Shown here: one piece after another, positions 1-8,528 of the stretch
Position numbering within the stretch: position 1 is the first letter of the stretch
Layout: each line of letters begins with the position of its first letter
Assembly (NCBI RefSeq): GCF_013812825.1
Contig: NZ_JACCSU010000049.1
Coordinates: forward strand, 1 to 44,419
Reading direction: 5' to 3'
Source: Sphingomonas sp.
Lineage (GTDB): Bacteria > Pseudomonadota > Alphaproteobacteria > Sphingomonadales > Sphingomonadaceae
DNA length: 44,419 nt
Made by a program: the position numbers and the translations under genes
Notes under the pieces: model-generated
What the model was told of the DNA's origin: nothing
Databases searched by the model: none
Seen by the model: the letters and a program-made list of their open reading frames with translations, nothing else

Positions 1-152
1 CGCGCCGCCTCCATCGCCCGCTCGAGGTCGGCCGCGGTGCCAAGCCGGACCCGCGCCTGGACGGCGCCCTGGTTGGGGTCGAATACTTCGCCTTCACGCC
101 CCTCGGACGAGTAGCTGGAGCCGCCGATAAAATGATCGATGTCACGCAACAT
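1..152 (-). CDS. Methylmalonate-semialdehyde dehydrogenase-like protein, N-terminal fragment
   Basis: Partial gene running off the left edge; only about the first 50 codons are present. The minus-strand translation starts MLRDIDHFIGG and continues through VFDPNQGAVQARVRLG, which matches the N-terminus usual for the MmsA/IolA branch of aldehyde dehydrogenases (HFI.G followed by VFNPNTGEVQARV). That family oxidises methylmalonate semialdehyde to propionyl-CoA or acetyl-CoA with NAD and CoA, in valine and inositol catabolism. The catalytic cysteine lies outside the window, so the call rests on the N-terminal motif only. It is transcribed away from the peptidase gene at 249, with a 96 bp divergent spacer. 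Confidence 0.7.
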   Translation of the reverse strand, partial: MLRDIDHFIGGSSYSSEGREGEVFDPNQGAVQARVRLGTAADLERAMEAA

Positions 153-248
153 AGGAAAGCGTCCTCAAGGGTGAGTCTGGATCGCCGCTCCACTAGACCC
201 GAGCCGGCGCAAATGCCAGTTGGAGCAAAGCGGAAGAGGAGACGAGCG

Positions 249-1634
249 ATGCGCACGCTAGCCTTGATTCCATGCCTGCTGCTGGTCGGCAGCGCGGCCA
301 TCGCCCAGCAGCCCGCTTCCCCCGATGCGAAGCTCAAGCGGATCATCGCTCCGGTCAGCGGCGCGCAGATGAAGCGCACCATCGAGCGGCTGGTCGGCTT
401 CGGCACGCGCCACACCCTGTCGTCGCAAACCGACCCCAAGCGCGGGATCGGCGCCGCGGTGCGCTGGGCCGAGGCGGAGATGAAGCGATACGGCCTTCGG
501 ACGCTGCAGGCGTGCGATACGGTCACCGGCCGGCGCATCCCGGCCCCGACCAGGGTGTGCAACGCGGTCGCGATCCAGCGCGGCACCGAGCGGCCCAACG
601 ACGTGGTGATCATCACCGGCCACATCGACAGCCGAGTCACCGACGTGATGAATGCAACGGCCTTCGCGCCGGGGGCGAACGACGACGGCTCTGGAACGGC
701 GGCGGTGATCGAGGCGGCGCGGGTGCTGTCGAAGCACAAGTTCCCCGGCACGATCGTCTACGCAGCGCTGTCGGGCGAGGAGCAGGGGCTCCACGGCGGC
801 AAGATCATGGCCGATTACGCCAGGGCGCAGGGCTGGAACGTGGTCGCCAATCTGAACAACGACATCATCGGCAACAGCTGCGGCTCCGATGGAGTGTGCA
901 ACGCCCGGCAGGTGCGGGTCTTCTCGGAAGGACCGCGATGGCAGGGACGCGAGGAGCTGGCCGGCACAATCCGCAGCCGCGGCGGCGAGAATGACGCCCC
1001 GTCGCGCAACCTGTCGCGCTGGCTCGACACCCTGGCCGACCGGCTCAACATCGGCCTCGACGTGATGCAGATCTGGCGCAACGACCGCTTCGGCCGCGGC
1101 GGCGACCACACCGAGTTCCTCAACGCCGGCTATCCGGCGGTGCGCATGTCGGTCGCGGTCGAGAATTACAGTCACCAGCACCAGGACGTGCGGGCCGAAA
1201 ACGGCATCGAATATGGCGACACCATCGACAAGATGGATTTTCCGTACCTCGAGAAGGTGACCAGGCTGAACGTCGCCGCGCTGGCCGCGCTCGCCAGCGC
1301 TCCGCCGCCGCCCGAGCCGACGGTCGAGGGGGCGGTGAGCACGGATACGAATTTGAAGTGGCCTCGGGTCGAAACCGCGGCAAAATACATCGTTAGGTGG
1401 AGGCGCACCGACGCGAACAATTGGGAGCAACGCAAGACCGTATCTGCTGCTGATGTCGAACACACATCGGCAGACACCGTGACGGGGTACGGAACAACGT
1501 TGAAAGGAATCCGTGTCGACGACTGGGTGTTTGGCGTTTCGTCTGAGAGCGCCGACGGCTTCGAAAGCCCGGTCGCATCGGCGGTGCCGGGCGGGGCGTT
1601 CAAGCCGTGGGTGGCGCCTGCGGGGGAAAAATGA
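249..1634 (+). CDS. Secreted M28-family zinc metallopeptidase with C-terminal Fn3-like domain
   Basis: 461-residue predicted exported aminopeptidase. The ATG at 249 is chosen over upstream starts because it follows a purine-rich GAAGAGGAGA ribosome-binding site and begins a clean signal peptide (MRTLALIPCLLLVGSAAIAQ); a start at 132 would overlap the divergent dehydrogenase gene. The M28 core shows its expected zinc ligands and catalytic acid: H125 in GHIDS, D144/D145 in GANDDGSG, E177/E178 in SGEEQG, D205 in NNDIIG and H287 in GRGGDHTEF. After a proline-rich linker (about 351–357) residues 358–455 resemble a fibronectin type III domain (LKWPRV, YIVRWRR). Bases encoding that domain are visibly less GC-rich than the catalytic part. 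It probably acts in the periplasm or outside the cell; the substrate is unknown. Confidence 0.85.
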   Translation: MRTLALIPCLLLVGSAAIAQQPASPDAKLKRIIAPVSGAQMKRTIERLVGFGTRHTLSSQTDPKRGIGAAVRWAEAEMKRYGLRTLQACDTVTGRRIPAPTRVCNAVAIQRGTERPNDVVIITGHIDSRVTDVMNATAFAPGANDDGSGTAAVIEAARVLSKHKFPGTIVYAALSGEEQGLHGGKIMADYARAQGWNVVANLNNDIIGNSCGSDGVCNARQVRVFSEGPRWQGREELAGTIRSRGGENDAPSRNLSRWLDTLADRLNIGLDVMQIWRNDRFGRGGDHTEFLNAGYPAVRMSVAVENYSHQHQDVRAENGIEYGDTIDKMDFPYLEKVTRLNVAALAALASAPPPPEPTVEGAVSTDTNLKWPRVETAAKYIVRWRRTDANNWEQRKTVSAADVEHTSADTVTGYGTTLKGIRVDDWVFGVSSESADGFESPVASAVPGGAFKPWVAPAGEK

Positions 1635-1635
1635 G

Positions 1636-1674
1636 CCCCTCCCCTCGATGGGGAGGGGTTGGGGTGGGGTGATC
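1636..1674. repeat. Left terminal inverted repeat of the DUF559 cassette
   Basis: A hairpin (CCCCTCCCC at 1636–1644, loop TCGAT, GGGGAGGGG at 1650–1658) followed by TTGGGGTGGGGTGATC. The same unit in inverted orientation lies at 2034–2072. It begins one base after the peptidase stop codon, where it could also act as a transcript-end hairpin. Confidence 0.8.
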
Positions 1675-2078
1675 TTCGTCGTAAGGCTCAGCGGTTGAAG
1701 CATCACCCACCATCAGGTGCGGTTCCACGGGCTCGCCGGCTCCGTCGCGACATGACTGACGCCGAGCAGGCCATGTGGCGGTTGTTGCGCGAACAATTTT
1801 CTGGCTTCCACTTCCGCCGTCAGGTTCCAATCCGCCACTTCATCGCGGACTTCGCCAGCCATCGGGCGAAGCTGATCATAGAAGTCGATGGCGGGCAGCA
1901 CGAAACCGAGGCGGACGCTCCTCGTTCGGCGAGCATGGAAGCTGAGGGTTATCGGGTGATCCGATTCTGGAACAATGAGGTGCTTGGCAATCGCGAAGGT
2001 GTCTATCTCGCGATCGCTGCGGCATTGCGCGGAGATCACCCCCACCCAACCCTCCCCCATCAAGGGGGAGGGCTATAG
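1659..2078 (+). CDS. DUF559-domain protein (endonuclease-like fold)
   Basis: A 139-residue protein of the DUF559 family, whose fold resembles very-short-patch-repair-type endonucleases. The signature region is RARRLRRDMTDAEQAMWRLLRE (about residues 25–46; RR, TDAE and W..LR key), then F.FRRQ, FIADF, EVDGGQH and GYRVIRFWN. The start is uncertain: TTG 1659 and TTG 1695 keep the whole domain, whereas ATG 1752 would cut into it. The gene is bracketed by inverted hairpin repeats; its last codons (HPHPTLPHQGGGL) are encoded by the right repeat. The stop codon ends at 2078 and RNase R starts at 2079. Biological role is unknown; the arrangement suggests a small mobile or selfish cassette. Confidence 0.7.
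   Translation: MGWGDLRRKAQRLKHHPPSGAVPRARRLRRDMTDAEQAMWRLLREQFSGFHFRRQVPIRHFIADFASHRAKLIIEVDGGQHETEADAPRSASMEAEGYRVIRFWNNEVLGNREGVYLAIAAALRGDHPHPTLPHQGGGL
2034..2072. repeat. Right terminal inverted repeat of the DUF559 cassette
   Basis: Reads GATCACCCCCACCCAA and then the hairpin CCCTCCCCC (2050–2058), loop ATCAA, GGGGGAGGG (2064–2072). It is the inverted, slightly diverged partner of the unit at 1636–1674. Its GGAGGG end lies about 6 nt before the GTG start of RNase R, so it also supplies that gene's apparent ribosome-binding site. Confidence 0.8.
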
Positions 2079-4358
2079 GTGCCCCGCAAACGCTCCGCTG
2101 GACTGCCCTCGCACAAGCAGATCCTCGACTTCATCGCGACCTCGGACCAGCCGGCCGGAAAGCGCGAGATCGCTCGCGCGTTCGGGCTGTCCGGGCAGGA
2201 CAAGATCGCGCTCAAGACGCTGCTCAAGGACATGGCCGACGAGGGGCTGATCGACTCGGCGCCGGGCCGCGCATTCCACAAGTCCGGCGGAGTGCCCAAG
2301 GTCACGGTGCTGAGAATCGTCGAGGCCGACGACAGCGGCAACGTCTGGGGCGTGCCCGAGCAATGGCAGGCGGAAAGCCCGCCGCCGAAGCTGCGGATCC
2401 TGGAGCGGGGGCGGCGGGGAGCGCTCGGCATCGGCGACCGGGTGCTGGCGCGGACCGAGGAGCGCGGGGCGGGCCTCATCGCCCACCCGATGAAGAAGCT
2501 CGCGAAATCGGCCGAGCTGGTCTTGGGAGTGATCCGCAAGGAGGGCGAGCGGTTCTGGCTGACCCCGGTCGAAAAGAAGGAGCGGCGCGAGCTTGCGGTC
2601 AGCGAATTGAAGGACGCCGAGCCCGGCGACCTGGTGCTGTGCGAACTGTCGGGCCGGCCGCCGCGAGTCACGGCGCGGGTCGACGCGGTGCTCGGCGACC
2701 CGTTCGCGCCGCGCAGCTTCAGCCTGATCGCGATCCACAAGCATGGCCTGCGCCACGAGTTCCGCGACGAGGCGATCCAGGAGGCGCACCGCGTCTCGAA
2801 ACTGCCGCTCGGCGAGCGCGAGGACCTCACCCATCTGCCGATCGTCGCCATCGACCCGGCCGACGCGCGCGACCATGACGATGCGATCTGGGCGGCGCCG
2901 GATGTCGACCCGGGCAACTCCGGTGGCTGGAAGGCGATCGTCGCGATCGCCGACGTCAGCTTCTACGTTCGGCCGGCTTCCGAGCTCGACCGCGAGGCCC
3001 GGGCGCGCGGCAACAGCGTCTATTTCCCCGACCGGGTGGTGCCGATGCTGCCCGAGGAATTGTCGGCCGACATCTGTTCGCTGAAGGCCGGGAAGCCGCG
3101 CGCGGCGTTGGCCTGTCACCTGACAATTACGCGCGACGGAACGCTCAAAAGCTGGCGTTTCACGCGCGCGAAGATTTGTGTCGCGGCAAACATTGCCTAT
3201 GAAGATGCGCAGGCCGCGATCGATGCCGCCGCGCCGGACCGGGTCGAGGTTTCCTCCCCGACCTGCGACATGCCCGAGGTGGGCGGCCCGGTCCCGAAGC
3301 AATTGGTCGAGACCGCGCTGATGCCGCTGTGGGCGTGCTGGCGGGCGCTGCTGGCCAGCCGCAACAAGCGTGAGCCGCTCGAGCTCGACATCCCCGAGCG
3401 CCGGGTGATGCTCGACGAAAAGGGCCGCATCCTGTCGGTCGCGCCGCGCGACCGGCTCGACGCCCACCGGCTGGTCGAGGACTATATGATCGCCGCCAAC
3501 GTTGCCGCGGCGCGGGCGCTCGAGGCGAAGAAGGCGCCGGTGATGTACCGGGTCCACGAGCCCCCCGGGCGCGAGAAGCTGGTCGCCCTGAAGGAGAATC
3601 TGGCGACGTTCGGAGTCGAGTTCGCACTTGGCCAGGTGATCAAGCCGGCGACCTTCAACCGGATCATCGAGCGGGTCGGCGACGACGACGCCCGCACCGA
3701 GATCATGGAGATGGTCCTGCGCACCCAGATGCAGGCGCGCTACGGGCCCGAGCGTCTCGGCCATTTCGGCCTGGCGCTTTCGACCTACGCGCACTTCACT
3801 TCGCCCATCCGCCGCTACGCCGACCTGCTCGTCCACCGCTCGCTGGTCAGCGCCTATCGGCTCGGCGAGGGCGGGCTGCCGCCGGGCGAGGACGGCAAGT
3901 TCGTGGCGATCGGCGAGGCGATCTCGATGCTCGAGCGGCGCGCGATGGAGGCCGAGCGCGACACCATCGATCGCTACGTCGCGGCCTTTCTTGCCGACCG
4001 GGTCGGTCAATTGGTCGAATGCCGGATCACCGGCGTCCAGCCGTTCGGTTTCTTCGCCACCGTCACCGACCTGGGCGGCGACGGGCTGGTCCTCGCGCAG
4101 ACTCTCGGCCAGGAATATTTCCGCTACGACGAAGCGGCGCGCCAGCTGGTCGGCGAGCACAGCGGCGAGACGTACCGCATCGGCCAGAAGCTGACGCTGC
4201 GGCTCGCGGAGGCCAACCCGGTGTCCGGATCGCTGCGTTTCGAGCTGCCCGAGGGGTCGTACGGCGGCGGCGCGCGGCAGCGATCGGACCGAGTGCGCGC
4301 CGGTCCTCGCCGAGGGCGCCCCGCCAACATCCGCCACCAGGGCCGAGGCAAGCGCTGA
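2079..4358 (+). CDS. rnr: Ribonuclease R (RNB-family 3'-5' exoribonuclease)
   Basis: 759 residues, the normal size for RNase R, which degrades structured RNA processively from the 3' end. Order of domains: N-terminal winged-helix-like segment (about 10–65), cold-shock/OB region (about 75–215), RNB catalytic domain from about 245, and an S1 RNA-binding domain near 640–725 (CRITGVQPFGFFATV). Metal-binding aspartates are visible in IDPADARDHDDAIW (D259, D262, D267, D268), and PDRVVPMLPEELS is the typical RNB motif. GTG 2079 is used because GGAGGG sits 6 nt upstream; this purine tract belongs to the inverted repeat of the preceding DUF559 cassette. The C-terminus is basic (RAGPRRGRPANIRHQGRGKR), as often in RNase R. 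Confidence 0.95.
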   Translation: MPRKRSAGLPSHKQILDFIATSDQPAGKREIARAFGLSGQDKIALKTLLKDMADEGLIDSAPGRAFHKSGGVPKVTVLRIVEADDSGNVWGVPEQWQAESPPPKLRILERGRRGALGIGDRVLARTEERGAGLIAHPMKKLAKSAELVLGVIRKEGERFWLTPVEKKERRELAVSELKDAEPGDLVLCELSGRPPRVTARVDAVLGDPFAPRSFSLIAIHKHGLRHEFRDEAIQEAHRVSKLPLGEREDLTHLPIVAIDPADARDHDDAIWAAPDVDPGNSGGWKAIVAIADVSFYVRPASELDREARARGNSVYFPDRVVPMLPEELSADICSLKAGKPRAALACHLTITRDGTLKSWRFTRAKICVAANIAYEDAQAAIDAAAPDRVEVSSPTCDMPEVGGPVPKQLVETALMPLWACWRALLASRNKREPLELDIPERRVMLDEKGRILSVAPRDRLDAHRLVEDYMIAANVAAARALEAKKAPVMYRVHEPPGREKLVALKENLATFGVEFALGQVIKPATFNRIIERVGDDDARTEIMEMVLRTQMQARYGPERLGHFGLALSTYAHFTSPIRRYADLLVHRSLVSAYRLGEGGLPPGEDGKFVAIGEAISMLERRAMEAERDTIDRYVAAFLADRVGQLVECRITGVQPFGFFATVTDLGGDGLVLAQTLGQEYFRYDEAARQLVGEHSGETYRIGQKLTLRLAEANPVSGSLRFELPEGSYGGGARQRSDRVRAGPRRGRPANIRHQGRGKR

Positions 4359-4391
4359 GCAACCTCGAGCGTGCTCGCGCATTGGGTTGTC

Positions 4392-5018
4392 ATGACCCGC
4401 TACAGAATCGCCGTCGTCGTCGGCAGCATCCGCGAAGCCTCGCTGAACCGCAAGATCGCGCAGGCGATGTGCGCCGCGACTCCCGACAGCCTCGACTGCC
4501 GGATCGTCGAGATCGCCGACCTTCCGCTCTACGACCCCGATCTCGACGACAATCCGCCCGACGCCTGGATCCGCTTTCGCGACGACATCGCCTGCAGCCA
4601 GGGAGTGCTGTTCGTGACGCCGGAATACAACCGCTCGATGCCCGGTCCGCTCAAGAACGCGATCGACGTCGGCTCGCGGCCGTACGGTGAGAGCGTGTGG
4701 GCGAAAAAGCCGGCCGCGGTGGCGACGGCTTCGCCGGGCGGCATTGGCGGGTTTGGCGCCAACCACCATCTCCGTCAGTCGGCGGTGTTCCTCGACATGC
4801 CGATGATGCAGCAGCCCGAAGCCTATTTCGGCGGAGTTTCGGATGACAAGTTCGCCGACGACGGAAGCATAGCGGATGAAGGCCTGCGCAAGATCGCCGA
4901 GTCCTTCGGCCACGCATTCGCCGGCTGGATCGACCTGATCCACAAGGGCCGCCACCTGCTCGCCTGCGACCCGGCCGGAAGCGACGGCGAGCGCCCGGCG
5001 ATCCCGCTCAGCAGTTAG
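4392..5018 (+). CDS. NADPH-dependent FMN reductase (ChrR/YieF type)
   Basis: 208-residue flavodoxin-like reductase. The phosphate-binding loop of FMN is near the N-terminus (VVGSIREASLNRK, about residues 8–20), and the second hallmark, TPEYNRSMPGPLKNAIDV, spans about 75–92; SPGGIGGFGAN follows. Members reduce quinones, azo dyes or metal oxyanions with NAD(P)H through FMN; which substrate applies here cannot be read from sequence. ATG 4392 is favoured over GTG 4371 because the fold starts at once with YRIAVVVGS. It follows rnr by 33 bp on the same strand and converges with kynU, overlapping its end by 4 bp. Confidence 0.85.
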   Translation: MTRYRIAVVVGSIREASLNRKIAQAMCAATPDSLDCRIVEIADLPLYDPDLDDNPPDAWIRFRDDIACSQGVLFVTPEYNRSMPGPLKNAIDVGSRPYGESVWAKKPAAVATASPGGIGGFGANHHLRQSAVFLDMPMMQQPEAYFGGVSDDKFADDGSIADEGLRKIAESFGHAFAGWIDLIHKGRHLLACDPAGSDGERPAIPLSS

Positions 5019-6241
5019 GTTACGCGGCTCCGCTCGCGAAAGCGCGGCTGGTCCCAGCTGCCGTCCCGAAGAATCTCGGCCATCGTCTCGGCGGCGCGAA
5101 GCACGTCGACGAAGCCGTTATAGAGCGGCGCGAAGCCGAAGCGCATCAGGTCGGGGGCGCGGAAATCGCCGACCACGCCGCGCTCGATCAAGGCCTGGAT
5201 CACCGCGTAGCCGGCCGGGTGGGCGAAGCTGACGTGGCTTCCGCGCCGGCTGGGCTCGCGCGGACTGGCGAGCTGGACTTCGCTGCCGCAGCGCGCCTCG
5301 ACCTCCTCGATAAACCGTTGCGACAAGGCTGCGGCCTTCGCTTCGATCGCCGACATCGGGATCCCGGCGAAGCTGTCGAGACCCGCCTCGAGCGCCGCGA
5401 TCGCCAGGATCGAGGGAGTGCCCGTGAGGAATTGCGCGATACCCTCGGCCGGCCGGAAAGCGGGCTCGAACGCGAACGGCTCGGCGTGCGCCATCCAGCC
5501 GGGGAGCGGAGAGCGAAGCCGGCCCTGCAAGTGCCCGGCGGCAAACAGAAAGGCCGGGGCGCCCGGGCCGCCGTTCAGATATTTGTACCCGCAGCCGACG
5601 GCGAGATCGCAGCCGTCTCGTTTGAGGTCGATTTCGATCGCTCCGGCGCTGTGCGACAGGTCCCACAGGGTGAGCGTACCCCGGGCACGGGCAGCGGCAT
5701 TGATACTTGCCAGGTCGAGCCGCGCAGCGCTCCGGTAATCGACCTGGGTGAGCATCACGACCGCCGTGTCTTCGTCGATCGCGCTTTCGATTTCGCCTGC
5801 CGGCACCGTCCTCAGTCGGATGTGGGGCAGGAGCTCGGTGAGCCCTTGCGCGACATAAAGGTCGGTCGGGAAGTTGCCCTCTTGCGAGAGGATGGTCGAG
5901 CGGCCGGGCTGCGCCTGCACCGCGGCCGCGAGCAGCTTGAACAGGCACACCGACGTCGATTCGGCGATCAGCAACTCGTCCACATCGGCTCCGAGCAGAG
6001 GCGCGAGCTTGGCCGCGACGCGCCTTGGCGCATCGATCCAGCCGTGCCGGGTCCAGCTTGCGATCAAGTCCTCGCCCCATTGGTGCTCGACCGTTTGCAC
6101 GAGACGCGCCGGCGTCGCCGCGGGCAGCGCTCCGAGCGAATTGCCGTCGAGGTAGATCGTGCCGTCGGGCAGCCGGAAGCGGTCGCGGGCATGCCGGAGC
6201 GGATCGGCCGCATCGAGCGCCTGCGCTTCCTCCAGGGTCAT
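5015..6241 (-). CDS. kynU: Kynureninase
   Basis: 408-residue PLP enzyme of the aspartate aminotransferase fold that cleaves L-kynurenine to anthranilate and alanine in tryptophan breakdown. Motifs: YLDGNSLG near residue 30, STSVCLFKLL near 95, the PLP-contacting WDLSHSAGA (D194, H197) and the Schiff-base lysine K220 within GCGYKYLNGGPGAP. Length and motifs fit kynureninase rather than other class V aminotransferases. It starts 1 bp after the dcd stop and is probably cotranscribed with dcd. No kynA or kynB is present here, so the rest of the pathway must be elsewhere if it exists. Confidence 0.93.
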   Translation of the reverse strand: MTLEEAQALDAADPLRHARDRFRLPDGTIYLDGNSLGALPAATPARLVQTVEHQWGEDLIASWTRHGWIDAPRRVAAKLAPLLGADVDELLIAESTSVCLFKLLAAAVQAQPGRSTILSQEGNFPTDLYVAQGLTELLPHIRLRTVPAGEIESAIDEDTAVVMLTQVDYRSAARLDLASINAAARARGTLTLWDLSHSAGAIEIDLKRDGCDLAVGCGYKYLNGGPGAPAFLFAAGHLQGRLRSPLPGWMAHAEPFAFEPAFRPAEGIAQFLTGTPSILAIAALEAGLDSFAGIPMSAIEAKAAALSQRFIEEVEARCGSEVQLASPREPSRRGSHVSFAHPAGYAVIQALIERGVVGDFRAPDLMRFGFAPLYNGFVDVLRAAETMAEILRDGSWDQPRFRERSRVT

Positions 6242-6242
6242 T

Positions 6243-6797
6243 TCACAGCTTCGGCAAGGTGACTCCGCGCTGGCCCATATATTTGCCGGCGCGGTCGGCG
6301 TAGCTGGTCTCGCACGGCTCGTTGCCCTTCAGGAACAGGAACTGGCACGCGCCCTCGTTGGCGTAGACCTTGGCCGGAAGCGGCGTGGTGTTGGAGAATT
6401 CCAGGGTCACGTGGCCCTCCCAGCCGGGCTCGAGAGGAGTGACGTTGACGATGATCCCGCAGCGCGCATAGGTCGACTTGCCCAGGCAAATCACCATCAC
6501 GTCGCGCGGCACCCGGAAATATTCGACCGTGTGGGCGAGCGCGAAGCTGTTGGGCGGGATGATGCACACGTCGACCTCGCGGTCGACGAAGCTGTTGGCG
6601 GCAAAGTCCTTGGGGTCGACGGTCGCCGAGTCGACGTTGGTGAAGATCTTGAAGTGGTTGGAGACCCGCGCGTCGTAGCCGTAGGACGACAGGCCGTAGC
6701 TGATGCAGCCCTCGCGCCGCTGGGCCTCGACGAACGGTTCGATCATCGCGTGCTCAAGCGCCTGCTCGCGAATCCAGCGGTCCGATTGGATGGTCAT
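6243..6797 (-). CDS. dcd: dCTP deaminase
   Basis: 184 residues; deaminates dCTP to dUTP, the precursor for dTMP synthesis. The homotrimeric dUTPase-like fold is evident from [10 protein letters not shown] (about 105–114, phosphate-binding S/R) and GHVTLEFSN with the catalytic glutamate E133. The N-terminal segment [18 protein letters not shown] is typical of bacterial Dcd. Promoter signals would lie in the 195 bp spacer shared with divergent dnaB. kynU follows immediately, an unusual pairing of nucleotide metabolism with tryptophan catabolism. Confidence 0.95.
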   Translation of the reverse strand: MTIQSDRWIREQALEHAMIEPFVEAQRREGCISYGLSSYGYDARVSNHFKIFTNVDSATVDPKDFAANSFVDREVDVCIIPPNSFALAHTVEYFRVPRDVMVICLGKSTYARCGIIVNVTPLEPGWEGHVTLEFSNTTPLPAKVYANEGACQFLFLKGNEPCETSYADRAGKYMGQRGVTLPKL

Positions 6798-6992
6798 GGG
6801 CGTGGGGTAACGGCCGCGTTGCTGCCCTTCAATCGGGCAGGAACGGCCCCCTTCTTTTTTATGTGGATGAAGGCATTGAGCCGGATTGCCGCTTTCGTCC
6901 CAACGGCGGAGCCATTCGGCTCACAGCCTATCCACAACCGTCCCCTTTCGTTCTCGTTTGGAGCAGCGCGGCAGTTGCCGTAGAACATTGCC

Positions 6993-8507
6993 ATGGCCGA
7001 CATCCTTCGAATTGCCGAGCCGGCAGCCACCGGCGGAAGCCCCGCTCTCCCCCAGAACGTCGAGGCCGAGGCGGCGCTGCTGGGCGCTCTGATGATCGAC
7101 AATCGGCTGGTCGAGGACATTCAGACCCGGCTCCACCCGCATCATTTCTTCGAGCCGCTGCACGGCCGCATCTACGAGTCGATCCTGCGGCTCACCGACC
7201 GCAACATGATCGCCAACCCGGTGACGCTGCGGCCGCTGTTCGAGGCCGACGAGGGCATCAAGGAGGTCGGCGGCCCGGCCTATCTGGCGCAGCTCACGGG
7301 CTCGGGCGCGGCGGTCATCGGAGCGCGCGATTTCGCCGCTCAGATCTACGACCTGGCTTTGCTTCGGGCGCTGATCGGGGTCGGACGAGAGCTCGTCGAA
7401 AGCGCTCTCGACACCAGCGAGGAAGTCGCTCCGATCGCCCAGATCGAAAAGGCCGAGACCGAGCTTTACAAAGTCGCCGAGGAAGGCGGCGCCGAAGGCA
7501 AGGCGAAGTCGTTCGGCGAAGCCACCAAGCTGGCAATCGAAATGGCCGAGCGGGCGCTCAACAGCGGCGGCCATTTGTCCGGAATCACCACCGGGCTCGA
7601 CACCTTGAACTCGAAAATCGGCGGCTTGCACGCGTCCGATCTCATCATCATCGCCGGGCGACCGGGCATGGGCAAGAGCTCGCTGGCCACCAACGTCGCC
7701 TTTGCCGCCGCGCAGCGCTTCCTGCGTGACGCCGAGGACGGGATCGAGCCCGGCAAGGGGGCGGGGGCCGCGGTCGCGCTGTTCAGCCTGGAAATGTCGG
7801 CCGACCAGCTGGCGACGAGGATCCTTGCCGAGCAGTCGGGCATCAGCTCCGAAAATCTGCGCATGGGGAAGATCAGCAAGCAGGAGTTCCGCCAGCTGGC
7901 GCGGGCCGCGGGCGAGCTTCAGAGCCTGCCGCTGTACATCGACGACACTCCCGGACTGACGATCGCCGCGCTTCGCGCCCGCGCCCGGCGGCTGAAGCGC
8001 CAGAAGGGCATCGGCATGGTGATCATCGATTACCTGCAATTGCTCCAGGGCACCGGCCGGAACAACAACGAGAACCGGGTTCAGGAAATCTCCGAAATCA
8101 GCCGCGGCCTCAAGCAATTGGCCAAGGAGCTCGACCTGCCGGTGGTCGGACTGTCGCAATTGAGCCGAGCAGTGGAGAGCCGAGAGGACAAGCGGCCGCA
8201 GCTGTCCGACCTGCGCGAATCGGGCTCGATCGAGCAGGACGCCGACATCGTGCTGTTCATCTACCGCGAGGATTATTACGTCGCGTCGCGCGAGCCCAAG
8301 CGGCCGGCCGAGGGCGACGATTCCAAGATCCACGAGGCGCACGAGGAATGGGCGCGCGACATGAACCGGGTCTATGGCCTGGCCGAGCTGATCGTCGCCA
8401 AGCAGCGCCACGGAGCGACCGGCAAGGTGCGCCTCAAGTTCGACAGCCGGATCACCAAGTTCAGCGACGCCGCCGACGATTCCTATCTGCCGGAGATCCG
8501 CAGCTAG
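6993..8507 (+). CDS. dnaB: Replicative DNA helicase DnaB
   Basis: 504 residues, normal length for the hexameric 5'-3' helicase of the replication fork. The N-terminal primase-interacting domain (about 20–125; LPQNVEAEAALLGALM, HHFFEPLHGRIYESIL) precedes the RecA-like ATPase: Walker A GRPGMGKSS at about 222–230, LFSLEMSADQLATR (H1a), Walker B region MVIIDYLQLL near 350, and LSQLSRAVE / DLRESGSIEQDADIVLFIYR. No intein or insertion is seen. It converges with the L,D-transpeptidase gene, leaving 21 bp between stops. Confidence 0.97.
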   Translation: MADILRIAEPAATGGSPALPQNVEAEAALLGALMIDNRLVEDIQTRLHPHHFFEPLHGRIYESILRLTDRNMIANPVTLRPLFEADEGIKEVGGPAYLAQLTGSGAAVIGARDFAAQIYDLALLRALIGVGRELVESALDTSEEVAPIAQIEKAETELYKVAEEGGAEGKAKSFGEATKLAIEMAERALNSGGHLSGITTGLDTLNSKIGGLHASDLIIIAGRPGMGKSSLATNVAFAAAQRFLRDAEDGIEPGKGAGAAVALFSLEMSADQLATRILAEQSGISSENLRMGKISKQEFRQLARAAGELQSLPLYIDDTPGLTIAALRARARRLKRQKGIGMVIIDYLQLLQGTGRNNNENRVQEISEISRGLKQLAKELDLPVVGLSQLSRAVESREDKRPQLSDLRESGSIEQDADIVLFIYREDYYVASREPKRPAEGDDSKIHEAHEEWARDMNRVYGLAELIVAKQRHGATGKVRLKFDSRITKFSDAADDSYLPEIRS

Positions 8508-8528
8508 GGCGGCGACACCATCGCAAAT

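Noticed and set aside
2073-4955. 960-codon frame on the minus strand opposite rnr and the FMN reductase
   Set aside because: It is the shadow of two clearly recognised genes in GC-rich DNA; arginine/valine/aspartate-rich with no family motif.
6921-8411. 496-codon minus-strand frame
   Set aside because: Antisense shadow of dnaB, no protein family features.
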